From Chloroflexota bacterium (GTDB lineage: Bacteria; Chloroflexota; Anaerolineae; Anaerolineales; Villigracilaceae), in NCBI GenBank assembly GCA_021823555.1, contig JAKANW010000016.1:1-15062 (forward strand): a DNA stretch of 15,062 nt, written 5' to 3'. Under the pieces are notes generated by a model. It worked only from the letters and a program-made list of their open reading frames with translations. It was not told the DNA's origin and did no database searches. Positions 1 through 6,735 of this stretch are shown here, piece after piece. Numbering within the stretch: position 1 is the stretch's first letter; each line of letters starts with the position of its first letter. The translations under genes were made by a program, and so were the position numbers.

Positions 1-1
1 G

Positions 2-2329
2 GTCCAGTATGACGCGCAGAAAGTGGATGTGTCCAAACTTGCAAGTGCGGTCAAATCCATAGGTTTTCAAGTCGGCGGGACAAGTGTCAAAATCGGCATC
101 GAGAATTTGCGTTGCGCCTCGTGTGTGCAATTCATTGAAGATGAATTGAAATCCACGCAAGGTGTTTTGAATGCGACCGTCAACATCGCCACGCAGGAAG
201 CGATAGTGGATTATCTGCCGCAAAATACAACACTTGCGCAATTGAATGCGGCGATTGAAACCTGGGGCTACAAGTCACGCCCTGCGTTGAGCGATGCACC
301 CGTAGACAAACAGGAAGAGGCTCATGCGCGCGAATACAGCCGCTTGATGAAAATGTTCTGGTTTGCGGCGATTATTTCAGTGCCTGTATTGTTATTTGCG
401 TACCCGCAATACGTGCCGTTGATCCGTGATCTGTCAATGGAGACCATCCGATGGGCATGGATACTTTCTGCGCTTGTTACAATGCCTGTGCTTTTTTATT
501 CGGGCTATGACTTTTTCACGGGCGCATGGGCGGCATTCAAACACCGCTCGGCCAACATGAACACATTGATTGCGCTCGGCACTGGCGCGGCATGGTTGTA
601 TTCAACATTTGCAATTGCTTTTCCTTCCGTTTTTCCCGAGGGGACATCGGAACCTTTTTATGATGTCGTTGCCGTGGTGATTGCATTGGTTGTGCTGGGA
701 CAAGCGCTTGAACTGCGCGCCAAGGGACAATCCAGTTCCGCGATCAAGAAACTGCTTGGATTGCAAGCCAAGACCGCGCGCGTGATTCGTGATGGCAATG
801 AGATGGATTTGCCCGTCGAAGAAGTGTTGGTCGGTGATGTGATTCAGGTTCGCCCTGGCGAGAAAATACCAGTAGACGGTGTCATTGTCGAAGGCAGTTC
901 TGCGGTAGACGAATCCATGCTGACTGGTGAGTCACTGCCCGCTTCCAAGAAGATGGGCGATGAAGTCATCGGTGCGACAATCAACAAGACAGGCGCTTTC
1001 AAATTTCGCACCACCAAAGTTGGCAAAGATACTGCGCTCGCGCAGATCGTCAAGATGGTGCAGGACGCGCAGAATTCCAAAGCCCCAATCGCGCGGCTTG
1101 CCGATACAGTCTCGGGTTATTTCGTTCCTATCGTAATGATCCTGGCTGTGTGGACATTCGTGATCTGGTTCGTGATTGGACCACAACCACAACTCGTTTA
1201 TGCCTTGGTCACAAGTGTAACCGTGCTGATCATCGCCTGTCCCTGCGCGCTGGGACTCGCCACACCAATGAGCTTGATGGTTGGTATCGGCAAAGGCGCA
1301 GAGAATGGGATTCTCATCCGTTCAGGCGAAGCCTTGCAAACTGCGCGATCCATTCAAACAGTTGTGCTGGATAAGACAGGCACGATTACCAAAGGTAAAC
1401 CTGAATTGACGGATATCGTGCTTAGCGATCAGTCAATTGTAAAAGATGATGAATTGTTGAGATTAGCTTCGTCAGTTGAAAAAGTCAGTGAACATCCGTT
1501 GGCTCAGGCAATTGTGGAAGGCGCACAGGCGCGCAAATTGGAACTGGCTGAGGTGAAAGATTTTGAAGCCATTCCAGGTCACGGCGTTTCGGCAAATGTT
1601 GAGGGCAGAAGCGTATTGATCGGCAACCTCAAGTTGATGAACCGCGAGAAGATCGCGCTTGGTTCACTGGAAGAACAATCAAAATCAATCGCCGACGATG
1701 GCAAGACCCCGATGTATATTGCACTCGACGGCGAAGCCGCAGGCATCATCGCGGTGGCAGACACGGTCAAGGAAGATTCTGCCGAAGCGATCAAGGTCCT
1801 GCAAAAGATGGGCATCGAAGTCGTGATGATTACGGGCGATAATCGCCGCACCGCTGAAGCGATTGCGCGCAAGGTTGGTATCACCCGCGTGCTGGCGGAA
1901 GTCCTGCCAGAAGACAAAGCAAACAATATTCAACAACTACAGTCAGAAGGCAAAAAAGTTTCTATGGTTGGCGACGGCATCAACGACGCGCCTGCGCTCG
2001 CGCAAGCCGATGTAGGTCTCGCCATCGGCACAGGCACAGACGTTGCCATCGAAGCCTCAGACATCACGCTCATCAAAGGCAGTCTCAAAGGCGTAGTTAC
2101 GGCCATTGAAGTCAGCCGCGCCACGATGACCAACATCTATCAAAATCTGGTTGGCGCATTTTTCTACAACACTCTGGGCGTTCCAGTTGCGATGGGCCTG
2201 CTGTTCCCGTTCTTTGGAGTATTGCTTAGTCCATTGATTGCAGGTGCAGCGATGGCGTTCTCGTCTGTGACGGTTGTTGGAAATGCCAATCGTCTACGCG
2301 GATTCAAGCCCAAATTCAGTGTGAAATAG
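2..2329 (+). CDS. copA: Cu(I)-exporting P1B-type ATPase (5' partial)
   Basis: ATP-driven copper exporter of the inner membrane. The frame is open back to base 2, and the residues before the GTG at 23 read as the end of a first HMA metal-binding domain, so the true start lies outside the window. A second HMA domain follows with a CASC metal site (113-124). All P-type landmarks are visible: TGES actuator loop (923), the CPC ion-site motif in the membrane (1238-1246), the phosphorylated DKTGT aspartate (1370), the HP nucleotide-site motif (1493) and GDGIND (1970). The CPC motif and the MxxSS helix near the C-terminus (about 2245-2265) fit the Cu(I) P1B-1 subgroup. The stop overlaps the AGGAG ribosome site of the next gene, so it is the visible head of a copper operon. 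The family call is very sure; Cu(I) rather than Ag(I) or both is inferred. Confidence 0.96.
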   Translation, partial: VQYDAQKVDVSKLASAVKSIGFQVGGTSVKIGIENLRCASCVQFIEDELKSTQGVLNATVNIATQEAIVDYLPQNTTLAQLNAAIETWGYKSRPALSDAPVDKQEEAHAREYSRLMKMFWFAAIISVPVLLFAYPQYVPLIRDLSMETIRWAWILSALVTMPVLFYSGYDFFTGAWAAFKHRSANMNTLIALGTGAAWLYSTFAIAFPSVFPEGTSEPFYDVVAVVIALVVLGQALELRAKGQSSSAIKKLLGLQAKTARVIRDGNEMDLPVEEVLVGDVIQVRPGEKIPVDGVIVEGSSAVDESMLTGESLPASKKMGDEVIGATINKTGAFKFRTTKVGKDTALAQIVKMVQDAQNSKAPIARLADTVSGYFVPIVMILAVWTFVIWFVIGPQPQLVYALVTSVTVLIIACPCALGLATPMSLMVGIGKGAENGILIRSGEALQTARSIQTVVLDKTGTITKGKPELTDIVLSDQSIVKDDELLRLASSVEKVSEHPLAQAIVEGAQARKLELAEVKDFEAIPGHGVSANVEGRSVLIGNLKLMNREKIALGSLEEQSKSIADDGKTPMYIALDGEAAGIIAVADTVKEDSAEAIKVLQKMGIEVVMITGDNRRTAEAIARKVGITRVLAEVLPEDKANNIQQLQSEGKKVSMVGDGINDAPALAQADVGLAIGTGTDVAIEASDITLIKGSLKGVVTAIEVSRATMTNIYQNLVGAFFYNTLGVPVAMGLLFPFFGVLLSPLIAGAAMAFSSVTVVGNANRLRGFKPKFSVK

Positions 2330-2338
2330 GAGTAAAAA

Positions 2339-2716
2339 ATGAATACAACACAAATCTTTGTGATCCTTTCGGGAATCGTTCTAACAATTCTCATTGCATG
2401 GTATTTCTGGTTTGCACCTAAAGCGCAGACGCGCGTTGCGGTCTCTACGTCTGGCGCACAGGAAGTGGCAATCACAGTGAAAGGCGGCTACACACCCGAT
2501 GTGATCGTTGTTCAAAAAGGGCGACCCGTACGATTGACGTTCACCCGTCAGGAAAGTTCGTCATGTTCGGAGATGGTACTCTTCCCCGATTTCAATCAGA
2601 GCGCCAAGTTACCCGAGGGCGAACAGGTGAACGTGGAGTTCACCCCTGACAAGCCTGGTGAATATGGCTTTCAATGCCAGATGGGCATGTTGCGCGGCAA
2701 GTTGATTGTTGAGTAA
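2339..2716 (+). CDS. membrane-anchored cupredoxin-domain protein (copy 1)
   Basis: A 125-aa protein with one N-terminal membrane helix (residues about 5-26) and an extracytoplasmic Cupredoxin_1-type beta domain (about 38-125). Likely copper ligands are Cys76 in SSSCSE, Cys113, and Met115/Met117 in FQCQMGM; the usual histidine is absent, which would suit Cu(I) binding rather than blue-copper electron transfer (inference). The same domain type is found beside or fused to CopA exporters. Start ATG 2339 follows AGGAG (2328-2332), which overlaps the copA stop. It probably hands copper to or from CopA at the outer face of the membrane. A second copy lies at 6133-6510, with only 12 residue differences by hand count. 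Confidence 0.88.
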   Translation: MNTTQIFVILSGIVLTILIAWYFWFAPKAQTRVAVSTSGAQEVAITVKGGYTPDVIVVQKGRPVRLTFTRQESSSCSEMVLFPDFNQSAKLPEGEQVNVEFTPDKPGEYGFQCQMGMLRGKLIVE

Positions 2717-2728
2717 AAAGGAGACAGC

Positions 2729-2911
2729 ATGAAAGTCAAAGATCCAGTTTGTGGAATGGAAATTGAGTCAGATAAAGCCTTCGCGAAACGCGAACATGAA
2801 GGCCGTACATTCTATTTCTGTTCGCAGGATTGCGTGAATAAATTCGACGCCGATCCGCATAAATACGGTCACCCGCAGGAGCACGATAGAGGACACGACG
2901 CGCATAGCTGA
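2729..2911 (+). CDS. YHS-domain protein with His-rich tail
   Basis: A 60-aa protein that is essentially one YHS domain: DPVCGM at residues 5-10, then the YFCSQDC pair (Cys31, Cys35). The three cysteines are the family's metal-binding signature. The C-terminus (residues 44-59) holds five histidines among acidic residues, a plausible extra metal-binding tail. AAGGAG lies 5-10 bases upstream of the ATG. YHS proteins next to CopA are generally taken as small copper or heavy-metal chaperones or sensors. There is no signal peptide, so it should be cytosolic. The family call is firm; the exact metal is inferred from the neighbours. Confidence 0.88.
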   Translation: MKVKDPVCGMEIESDKAFAKREHEGRTFYFCSQDCVNKFDADPHKYGHPQEHDRGHDAHS

Positions 2912-2996
2912 GCGTTGTACCTGCCGAGACCGCCTACTACAAACGTTTGCCCATCAAATGCGGTTGTGCATTAGTCAAATAAGGAGTAAACAGATT

Positions 2997-3236
2997 ATGA
3001 ACGCCCCACAAAAATTCAGCTTCGGTCAATGGTTATGGTCAAGGACGGGACTGACTCTGATTGCTTTTCTGGCCATTGCCGCTTTCTTCTTGATCACCGA
3101 ACACACCGCACATTTCTTCGGGTTACTGCCATATGCCCTGTTACTCCTGTGTCCGCTCCTGCACCTGTTCATGCACAGCGGGCACGGTGATCACGCCAAC
3201 CACGCCGATCATGCAACCGATGGAGAGAAAAAATGA
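2997..3236 (+). CDS. DUF2933 small membrane protein
   Basis: A 79-aa protein with two membrane helices (about residues 17-35 and 42-60), the FGLLPYALLLLCPLLHLFMH signature of DUF2933, and a His/Asp-rich tail (residues 60-74, six histidines). I chose ATG 2997 because AAGGAG (2981-2986) lies 10 bases upstream; an in-frame ATG at 2958 has no ribosome site. The molecular function of DUF2933 is unknown, but the family usually travels with copper and heavy-metal genes, and the His tail fits metal contact. The stop overlaps the next ATG (ATGA). The 85 bases before this gene hold no other gene I can support. Confidence 0.82.
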   Translation: MNAPQKFSFGQWLWSRTGLTLIAFLAIAAFFLITEHTAHFFGLLPYALLLLCPLLHLFMHSGHGDHANHADHATDGEKK

Positions 3237-3886
3237 ACGAAGATATTCCTGCCTATGGACTATGGCCGCTGGTCATTATCAACGCGGCCATCTTTATCAT
3301 GTTTGCTTTCAGCTTCTTCAAACCGCGCACTACGCGTGACTGGCGTTCGTTTGGAGCATTCTCAGCCTTTCTGGTGGCGCTCTTCACCGAGATGTACGGC
3401 TTCCCGCTGACAATCTATTTGCTCTCAGGCTGGCTTGCCAGCCGCTATCCAGGCATTGACCTGCTCTCACATAACAGCGGCCATCTTCTGCAAACGCTTC
3501 TTGGCTGGAAAGGCGACCCACATCTTAGCCCATTGCACTGGCTCAGTGATGGACTTGTCGCGGCCGGGTTCCTTCTGATTAGCGCCGCCTGGACTGTGCT
3601 TTATCAAGCTCAGCGCACCCATCAAGTTGCCGCCAGCGGTCCCTATGCTTATCTTCGCCATCCTCAATATGCTGGTTTCATTATCATCATGCTGGGATTC
3701 CTGATCCAATGGCCGACGCTTATCACACTAATCATGTTCCCCATCCTGGTCACCATGTATATCCGACTGGCGCGGCGTGAGGAACAGGAGTCACTGGCAG
3801 AGTTTGGTGAAGAATATGCGGCTTATGAAGTGAAAACGCCCGCATTTCTTCCGCGCTGGCATTTCGTTAGCTCCAGTGTGAGGTGA
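3233..3886 (+). CDS. ICMT/PEMT-type integral membrane methyltransferase
   Basis: A 217-aa polytopic membrane protein. The C-terminal half carries the signature of the isoprenylcysteine/phospholipid methyltransferase superfamily: GPYAYLRHPQYAGF (residues 136-149) and, after a hydrophobic hairpin, the RREE...FGEEYAAY segment (about 181-198), which together bind SAM at the membrane face. About three hydrophobic segments precede this. The substrate in bacteria is generally unknown and could be a lipid, a quinone-like molecule or a small thiol or metalloid. It starts inside the DUF2933 stop codon and ends inside the next gene's start region, so it is translationally coupled to both. Confident on fold, not on substrate. 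Confidence 0.82.
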   Translation: MNEDIPAYGLWPLVIINAAIFIMFAFSFFKPRTTRDWRSFGAFSAFLVALFTEMYGFPLTIYLLSGWLASRYPGIDLLSHNSGHLLQTLLGWKGDPHLSPLHWLSDGLVAAGFLLISAAWTVLYQAQRTHQVAASGPYAYLRHPQYAGFIIIMLGFLIQWPTLITLIMFPILVTMYIRLARREEQESLAEFGEEYAAYEVKTPAFLPRWHFVSSSVR

Positions 3887-3888
3887 AT

Positions 3889-4206
3889 ATGAAAATTGAA
3901 TTGCTCTATTTTGATGGCTGCCCCTCCTGGCAAACAGGTTTGAAAAACTTGAAGTCTGCTTTGCAATTGGAAGGGATTGATGCAGAAGTGAATCTGGTCA
4001 ATGTTCAGAATGAGGCAGACGCAATCCGCCTGGAGTTTCTAGGCTCCCCGTCCTTCCGCGTCAATAATGTAGAGTTGTGGGCAGAAACGCGCGAGACTTT
4101 TGCGCTCAGTTGCCGTGTGTACCCCACACCCGAAGGAATGAAAGGCTGGCCGACCGTGGAAATGTTGCGGGAAAAGTTACATGCCCTGGATGAATTAGTT
4201 CCATGA
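3889..4206 (+). CDS. thioredoxin-like DF-family protein (Cys form)
   Basis: A 105-aa soluble protein with a thioredoxin-like start (beta strand, then YFDGCPSW with Cys11), a GSPSFRVNN segment (residues 52-60) resembling the cis-Pro loop, and a second cysteine in LSCRVYPT (Cys75). The family is sometimes annotated DF-family (seleno)protein because some members have Sec at the first position; this copy has Cys (TGC). Start: ATG 3889, preceded by GAGG (3880-3883). A GTG at 3883, overlapping the previous stop, would add two residues. The lone Cys11 argues against classical disulfide reductase chemistry and suggests metal or thiol binding, perhaps pairing with Cys75. The role is inferred from copper and TlpA neighbours. 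Confidence 0.75.
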   Translation: MKIELLYFDGCPSWQTGLKNLKSALQLEGIDAEVNLVNVQNEADAIRLEFLGSPSFRVNNVELWAETRETFALSCRVYPTPEGMKGWPTVEMLREKLHALDELVP

Positions 4207-4754
4207 AGAATTCTCGTTTTGCTGCATGGATGACCTGGGCTTTGGTCCTTGGAATATTTTGGACTGTGATTTCGCGTGTCTCTCCCGATCAGTCGCAGGC
4301 TCAGGCAGGTTCTGTCCCAAAGGAAGGCTTCACTGCGCCTGACTTCACCCTGAGTCTGTTGGATGGCGGAGAGATCGCTTTATCTGAATTGCGAGGCCAG
4401 GTGGTGCTGGTTAACTTCTGGACTTCGTGGTGTCCGCCATGCAGGCAGGAAATGCCTGCGATTGAATCTGTCTATCGCAGTTACAAGGATATTGGATTGG
4501 TTGTGATCGGGTTGAATCTGACCGCCCAGGATTCAAAACAGGAAGCCGCCGCATTCGCACAGGAAGTCGGCGTTACATTTCCCATCGCGCTCGACCTGGA
4601 CAATTCCGTTGGCAACCTGTATCGAGTAACCGCCCTGCCTACTTCATTTTTTGTTGACCGCAAAGGCGTGATCCGCTCAGTGATCGTCGGCGGACCGATG
4701 AGCGAAGCGGTGATCCAATCCAAGGTTGAAGAATTATTGCAGGAGGATCAATAA
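4203..4754 (+). CDS. TlpA/ResA-type membrane-anchored thioredoxin
   Basis: A 183-aa thiol:disulfide oxidoreductase. One N-terminal membrane anchor (about residues 7-24) is followed by a redoxin domain beginning at APDFTL (45-50), the active-site WCPPC (Cys77, Cys80) and the cis-proline loop ALPTSFF (Pro146). Membrane topology puts the active site outside the cytoplasm, where it would reduce cysteines of exported metalloproteins; the cupredoxins in the same operon, with Cys copper ligands, are obvious candidate partners (inference). ATG overlaps the previous TGA, and its own stop shares one base with the next ATG. The call is very firm; the client protein is not known. Confidence 0.92.
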   Translation: MKNSRFAAWMTWALVLGIFWTVISRVSPDQSQAQAGSVPKEGFTAPDFTLSLLDGGEIALSELRGQVVLVNFWTSWCPPCRQEMPAIESVYRSYKDIGLVVIGLNLTAQDSKQEAAAFAQEVGVTFPIALDLDNSVGNLYRVTALPTSFFVDRKGVIRSVIVGGPMSEAVIQSKVEELLQEDQ

Positions 4755-5500
4755 TGTTCCCGTATCTTCGCCTGGGGCCCTTCCTACTTCAACTGCCTTT
4801 GCTCGCTTTGTTGGTTGGTGTATGGATCGGGCTGACATTTGTCGAAAGAGAAGCCGCCCGGCTCAACTTGAACAAGGAAAAAATCAGCAGTCTGGTTTTC
4901 TATGGGCTGGTCGGGGGGATCGTTTCGGCAAGGCTTGCCTATGCCGCGCAATATGCTTCGGTATATTTATCCAACCCGTTCAGCCTGTTTTCGTTGAACA
5001 CCAATACGCTGTTACCTGAGGCGGGTTTATTGTTTGGAATATTAATTGCAGGCATCTACGCGTATCGCCAGAAACTTCCACTCCGCAAAGCGCTGGACGC
5101 GCTCGCGCCTGGCCTGGCATTTTTCATGATCATGGTTGGCGTCTCGCACCTCTTAAGTGGCAATGCCTACGGCGCACCCACGCGAGTCCCCTGGGCGGTT
5201 TACTTATGGTCTGATTATCGCCAGCCGACGCAACTCTATGAAATCTTTTTTGCGCTGGTGATTTTTACGATCATCCTGCCTCGCATGATCCCCGCGAATG
5301 CGCCTGGCTTGAGATTCATACAAGTTATCGCGCTCTCTGCAATTGCCCGCGTTTTTATCGAAGCCTTTCGCGGCGAGAGCGCCATCCTCTTTGATGGATA
5401 TCGCGCCGCGCAGGTTATCGGTCTTGCTATCCTGGTAGTTTGCCTTGCCCTGCTCCAAAGCTGGGAAGGAAAGGATGAATATGAATCAAAGATCGGATGA
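4754..5500 (+). CDS. Lgt-like (prolipoprotein diacylglyceryl transferase family) membrane protein
   Basis: A 248-aa protein with about seven hydrophobic segments resembling Lgt, which transfers diacylglycerol to lipobox cysteines. Recognisable parts are GGIVSARLAY (54-63), GNAYGAPTRVPWAV (137-150), RQPTQLYE (156-163, compare HPSQLYE) and RVFIEAFRG (198-206, compare RxFxExFR). The GRxGNF stretch that carries essential Arg and Asn in E. coli Lgt is replaced by VGVSHLLSG (129-137). It is therefore a divergent paralogue whose transferase activity is uncertain. AGGAGG (4741-4746) sits 7 bases before the ATG. It is embedded between TlpA and a methyltransferase, which suggests a dedicated envelope role rather than the housekeeping lgt. 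Confidence 0.75.
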   Translation: MFPYLRLGPFLLQLPLLALLVGVWIGLTFVEREAARLNLNKEKISSLVFYGLVGGIVSARLAYAAQYASVYLSNPFSLFSLNTNTLLPEAGLLFGILIAGIYAYRQKLPLRKALDALAPGLAFFMIMVGVSHLLSGNAYGAPTRVPWAVYLWSDYRQPTQLYEIFFALVIFTIILPRMIPANAPGLRFIQVIALSAIARVFIEAFRGESAILFDGYRAAQVIGLAILVVCLALLQSWEGKDEYESKIG

Positions 5501-6131
5501 AAAACGTTACATCCCCGCGCTTAGTTTTCGCTGGCTCACGCCGCTTTACGATCCGCTTCTCAAATGGGTCATGCGCGAGGAAACTTTCAAGCGCAAATTA
5601 ATTCAACAGGCAAACATCCAGCCGCAGATGAAGGTTCTCGATCTCGGCTGCGGCACAGGCACGTTGACGCTCATGCTCAAGCGCGCGCATCCCGAAGCCG
5701 AAGTCACAGGGTTGGATGGCGATCCGCAGGTATTGAACATCGCGCGGGATAAATCTCGCGGGACAAACATTCAATGGGATAAAGGACTCGCTTCTTCCCT
5801 CCCGTATCCTGATTCTGTTTTCGACAGGGTGGTCACCAGCCTGGTCATTCACCACCTCGTCACCGATGACAAACGACGCGCGTTCAAAGAAATTTACCGC
5901 GTGCTAAAACCGAACGGCGAATTGCACATTCTCGACTTCGGCGCGCCACATTCATCCCTCACACGTTTCATGACGGGCTACATGCGCCGACTTGAAGAAG
6001 CCGCCGACAATTTCAACGGGCAGATTCCGCTCTTCGTAACAGAAGCAGGTTTCGGCGAAGTCAAGGAAGCGCAGAACTTCGTCACCATATTCGGTCCGTT
6101 ATCTTTATGGCGGGCTGTCAAAGGAGATTAA
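5475..6131 (+). CDS. class I SAM-dependent methyltransferase (UbiE-like)
   Basis: A 218-aa soluble methyltransferase. Motif I VLDLGCGTG (residues 54-62), an acidic residue ending the next strand (TGLDGD, Asp81), then PYPDSVFDRV and the VLKPNGELHILDF segment give a complete Rossmann methyltransferase of the Methyltransf_11/25 type. The N-terminus (FRWLTPLYDPLLKWVM) resembles small-molecule and quinone methyltransferases. The start lies inside the Lgt-like gene: ATG 5475 or ATG 5481, both served by a GGAAGGAAAGG purine run (5464-5474). The substrate cannot be read from the sequence. In a metal operon it may methylate a lipid, a quinone or a metal(loid) (speculation). Confidence 0.85.
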   Translation: MNMNQRSDEKRYIPALSFRWLTPLYDPLLKWVMREETFKRKLIQQANIQPQMKVLDLGCGTGTLTLMLKRAHPEAEVTGLDGDPQVLNIARDKSRGTNIQWDKGLASSLPYPDSVFDRVVTSLVIHHLVTDDKRRAFKEIYRVLKPNGELHILDFGAPHSSLTRFMTGYMRRLEEAADNFNGQIPLFVTEAGFGEVKEAQNFVTIFGPLSLWRAVKGD

Positions 6132-6132
6132 C

Positions 6133-6510
6133 ATGTCCAATCTACAAATCTTTGTGATTCTTTCGGGAATCGTTCTAACAATTCTCATCGCCTGGTATTT
6201 CTGGTTCGCGCCCAAAGCGCAGACACGTGTTGCGGTATCCGCGTCGGGCGCGCAGGAAGTGGCTATTACTGTGAAAGGCGGCTACACACCCGATGTGATC
6301 GTCGTGCAAAAAGGGCGACCTGTGCGATTGACATTTACGCGGCAGGAAAGTTCGTCGTGTTCCGAAAAAGTCCTGTTCCCTGATTTCAATCAAAACGCTA
6401 ACCTGCCAGAAGGTGAACAGGTGACATTGGAATTCACGCCCGAAAAAGCAGGCGAGTTCGGCTTTCAATGCCAGATGGGAATGCTGCGCGGCAAGTTGAT
6501 TGTGGAATAA
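6133..6510 (+). CDS. membrane-anchored cupredoxin-domain protein (copy 2)
   Basis: The 125-aa paralogue of the cupredoxin at 2339-2716: one N-terminal helix, then the same copper domain with Cys76, Cys113, Met115 and Met117 conserved. By hand alignment 113 of 125 residues match. Over residues 5-78, 27 codons differ but only one changes an amino acid. Differences in protein sequence are concentrated at residues 2-4 and 79-109. AAGGAG (6121-6126) precedes ATG 6133, 1 base after the methyltransferase stop. It is the last gene of the operon, followed by a strong terminator. Function as for copy 1; two copies may give dosage or slightly different copper affinity. Confidence 0.88.
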   Translation: MSNLQIFVILSGIVLTILIAWYFWFAPKAQTRVAVSASGAQEVAITVKGGYTPDVIVVQKGRPVRLTFTRQESSSCSEKVLFPDFNQNANLPEGEQVTLEFTPEKAGEFGFQCQMGMLRGKLIVE

Positions 6511-6518
6511 AAAAAGAG

Positions 6519-6551
6519 ACGGACGCAGTTCAATTCATGAACTGCGTCCGT
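6519..6551. terminator. strong intrinsic terminator, probably bidirectional
   Basis: A perfect 14-bp stem (ACGGACGCAGTTCA pairing with 6538-6551) with a 5-nt loop ATTCA is followed on the + strand by TTTTTG and preceded by AAAAAAAG, which becomes a U-run for - strand transcripts. It begins 8 bases after the stop of the second cupredoxin and closes the copper operon. It could also stop - strand transcription coming from the kinase operon, which ends at 6736. Confidence 0.9.
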
Positions 6552-6619
6552 TTTTGTTGTGTGCCTGCATGGACGTCGACTAATCAGGCCTCTTACACAA
6601 CTCAAAAAATTATCACGCA

Positions 6620-6674
6620 GTAACGACTTCAGCCGTTTGATAGCCCGGCAAAAAGCGACTGAAGTCGCCATTAC
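6620..6674. repeat. REP-like imperfect inverted repeat
   Basis: GTAACGACTTCAG (6620-6632) is matched by CTGAAGTCGCCATTAC (6659-6674) in inverted orientation, with a 3-nt bulge. The right arm contains its own near-palindrome GCGACTGAAGTCGC (6655-6668). It lies in the 225-base gap between two convergent operons. The form resembles dispersed palindromic intergenic elements; whether it is repeated in the genome cannot be seen here. The rest of the gap (6556-6619, 6675-6735) shows no gene. Confidence 0.5.
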
Positions 6675-6735
6675 GGTGTACTTTTGCAAGTAGTTTATTA
6701 ATGAAAGTGAGGTTTTCTCAATGACGGGCTGTTTG

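Noticed and set aside
2958..2996. Upstream ATG that would extend the DUF2933 protein by 13 residues.
   Set aside because: No ribosome site precedes it, while AAGGAG is well placed for ATG 2997.
3889..4206. Second selenoprotein (DF family can carry Sec).
   Set aside because: The relevant codon is TGC (Cys11), and no in-frame TGA is present.
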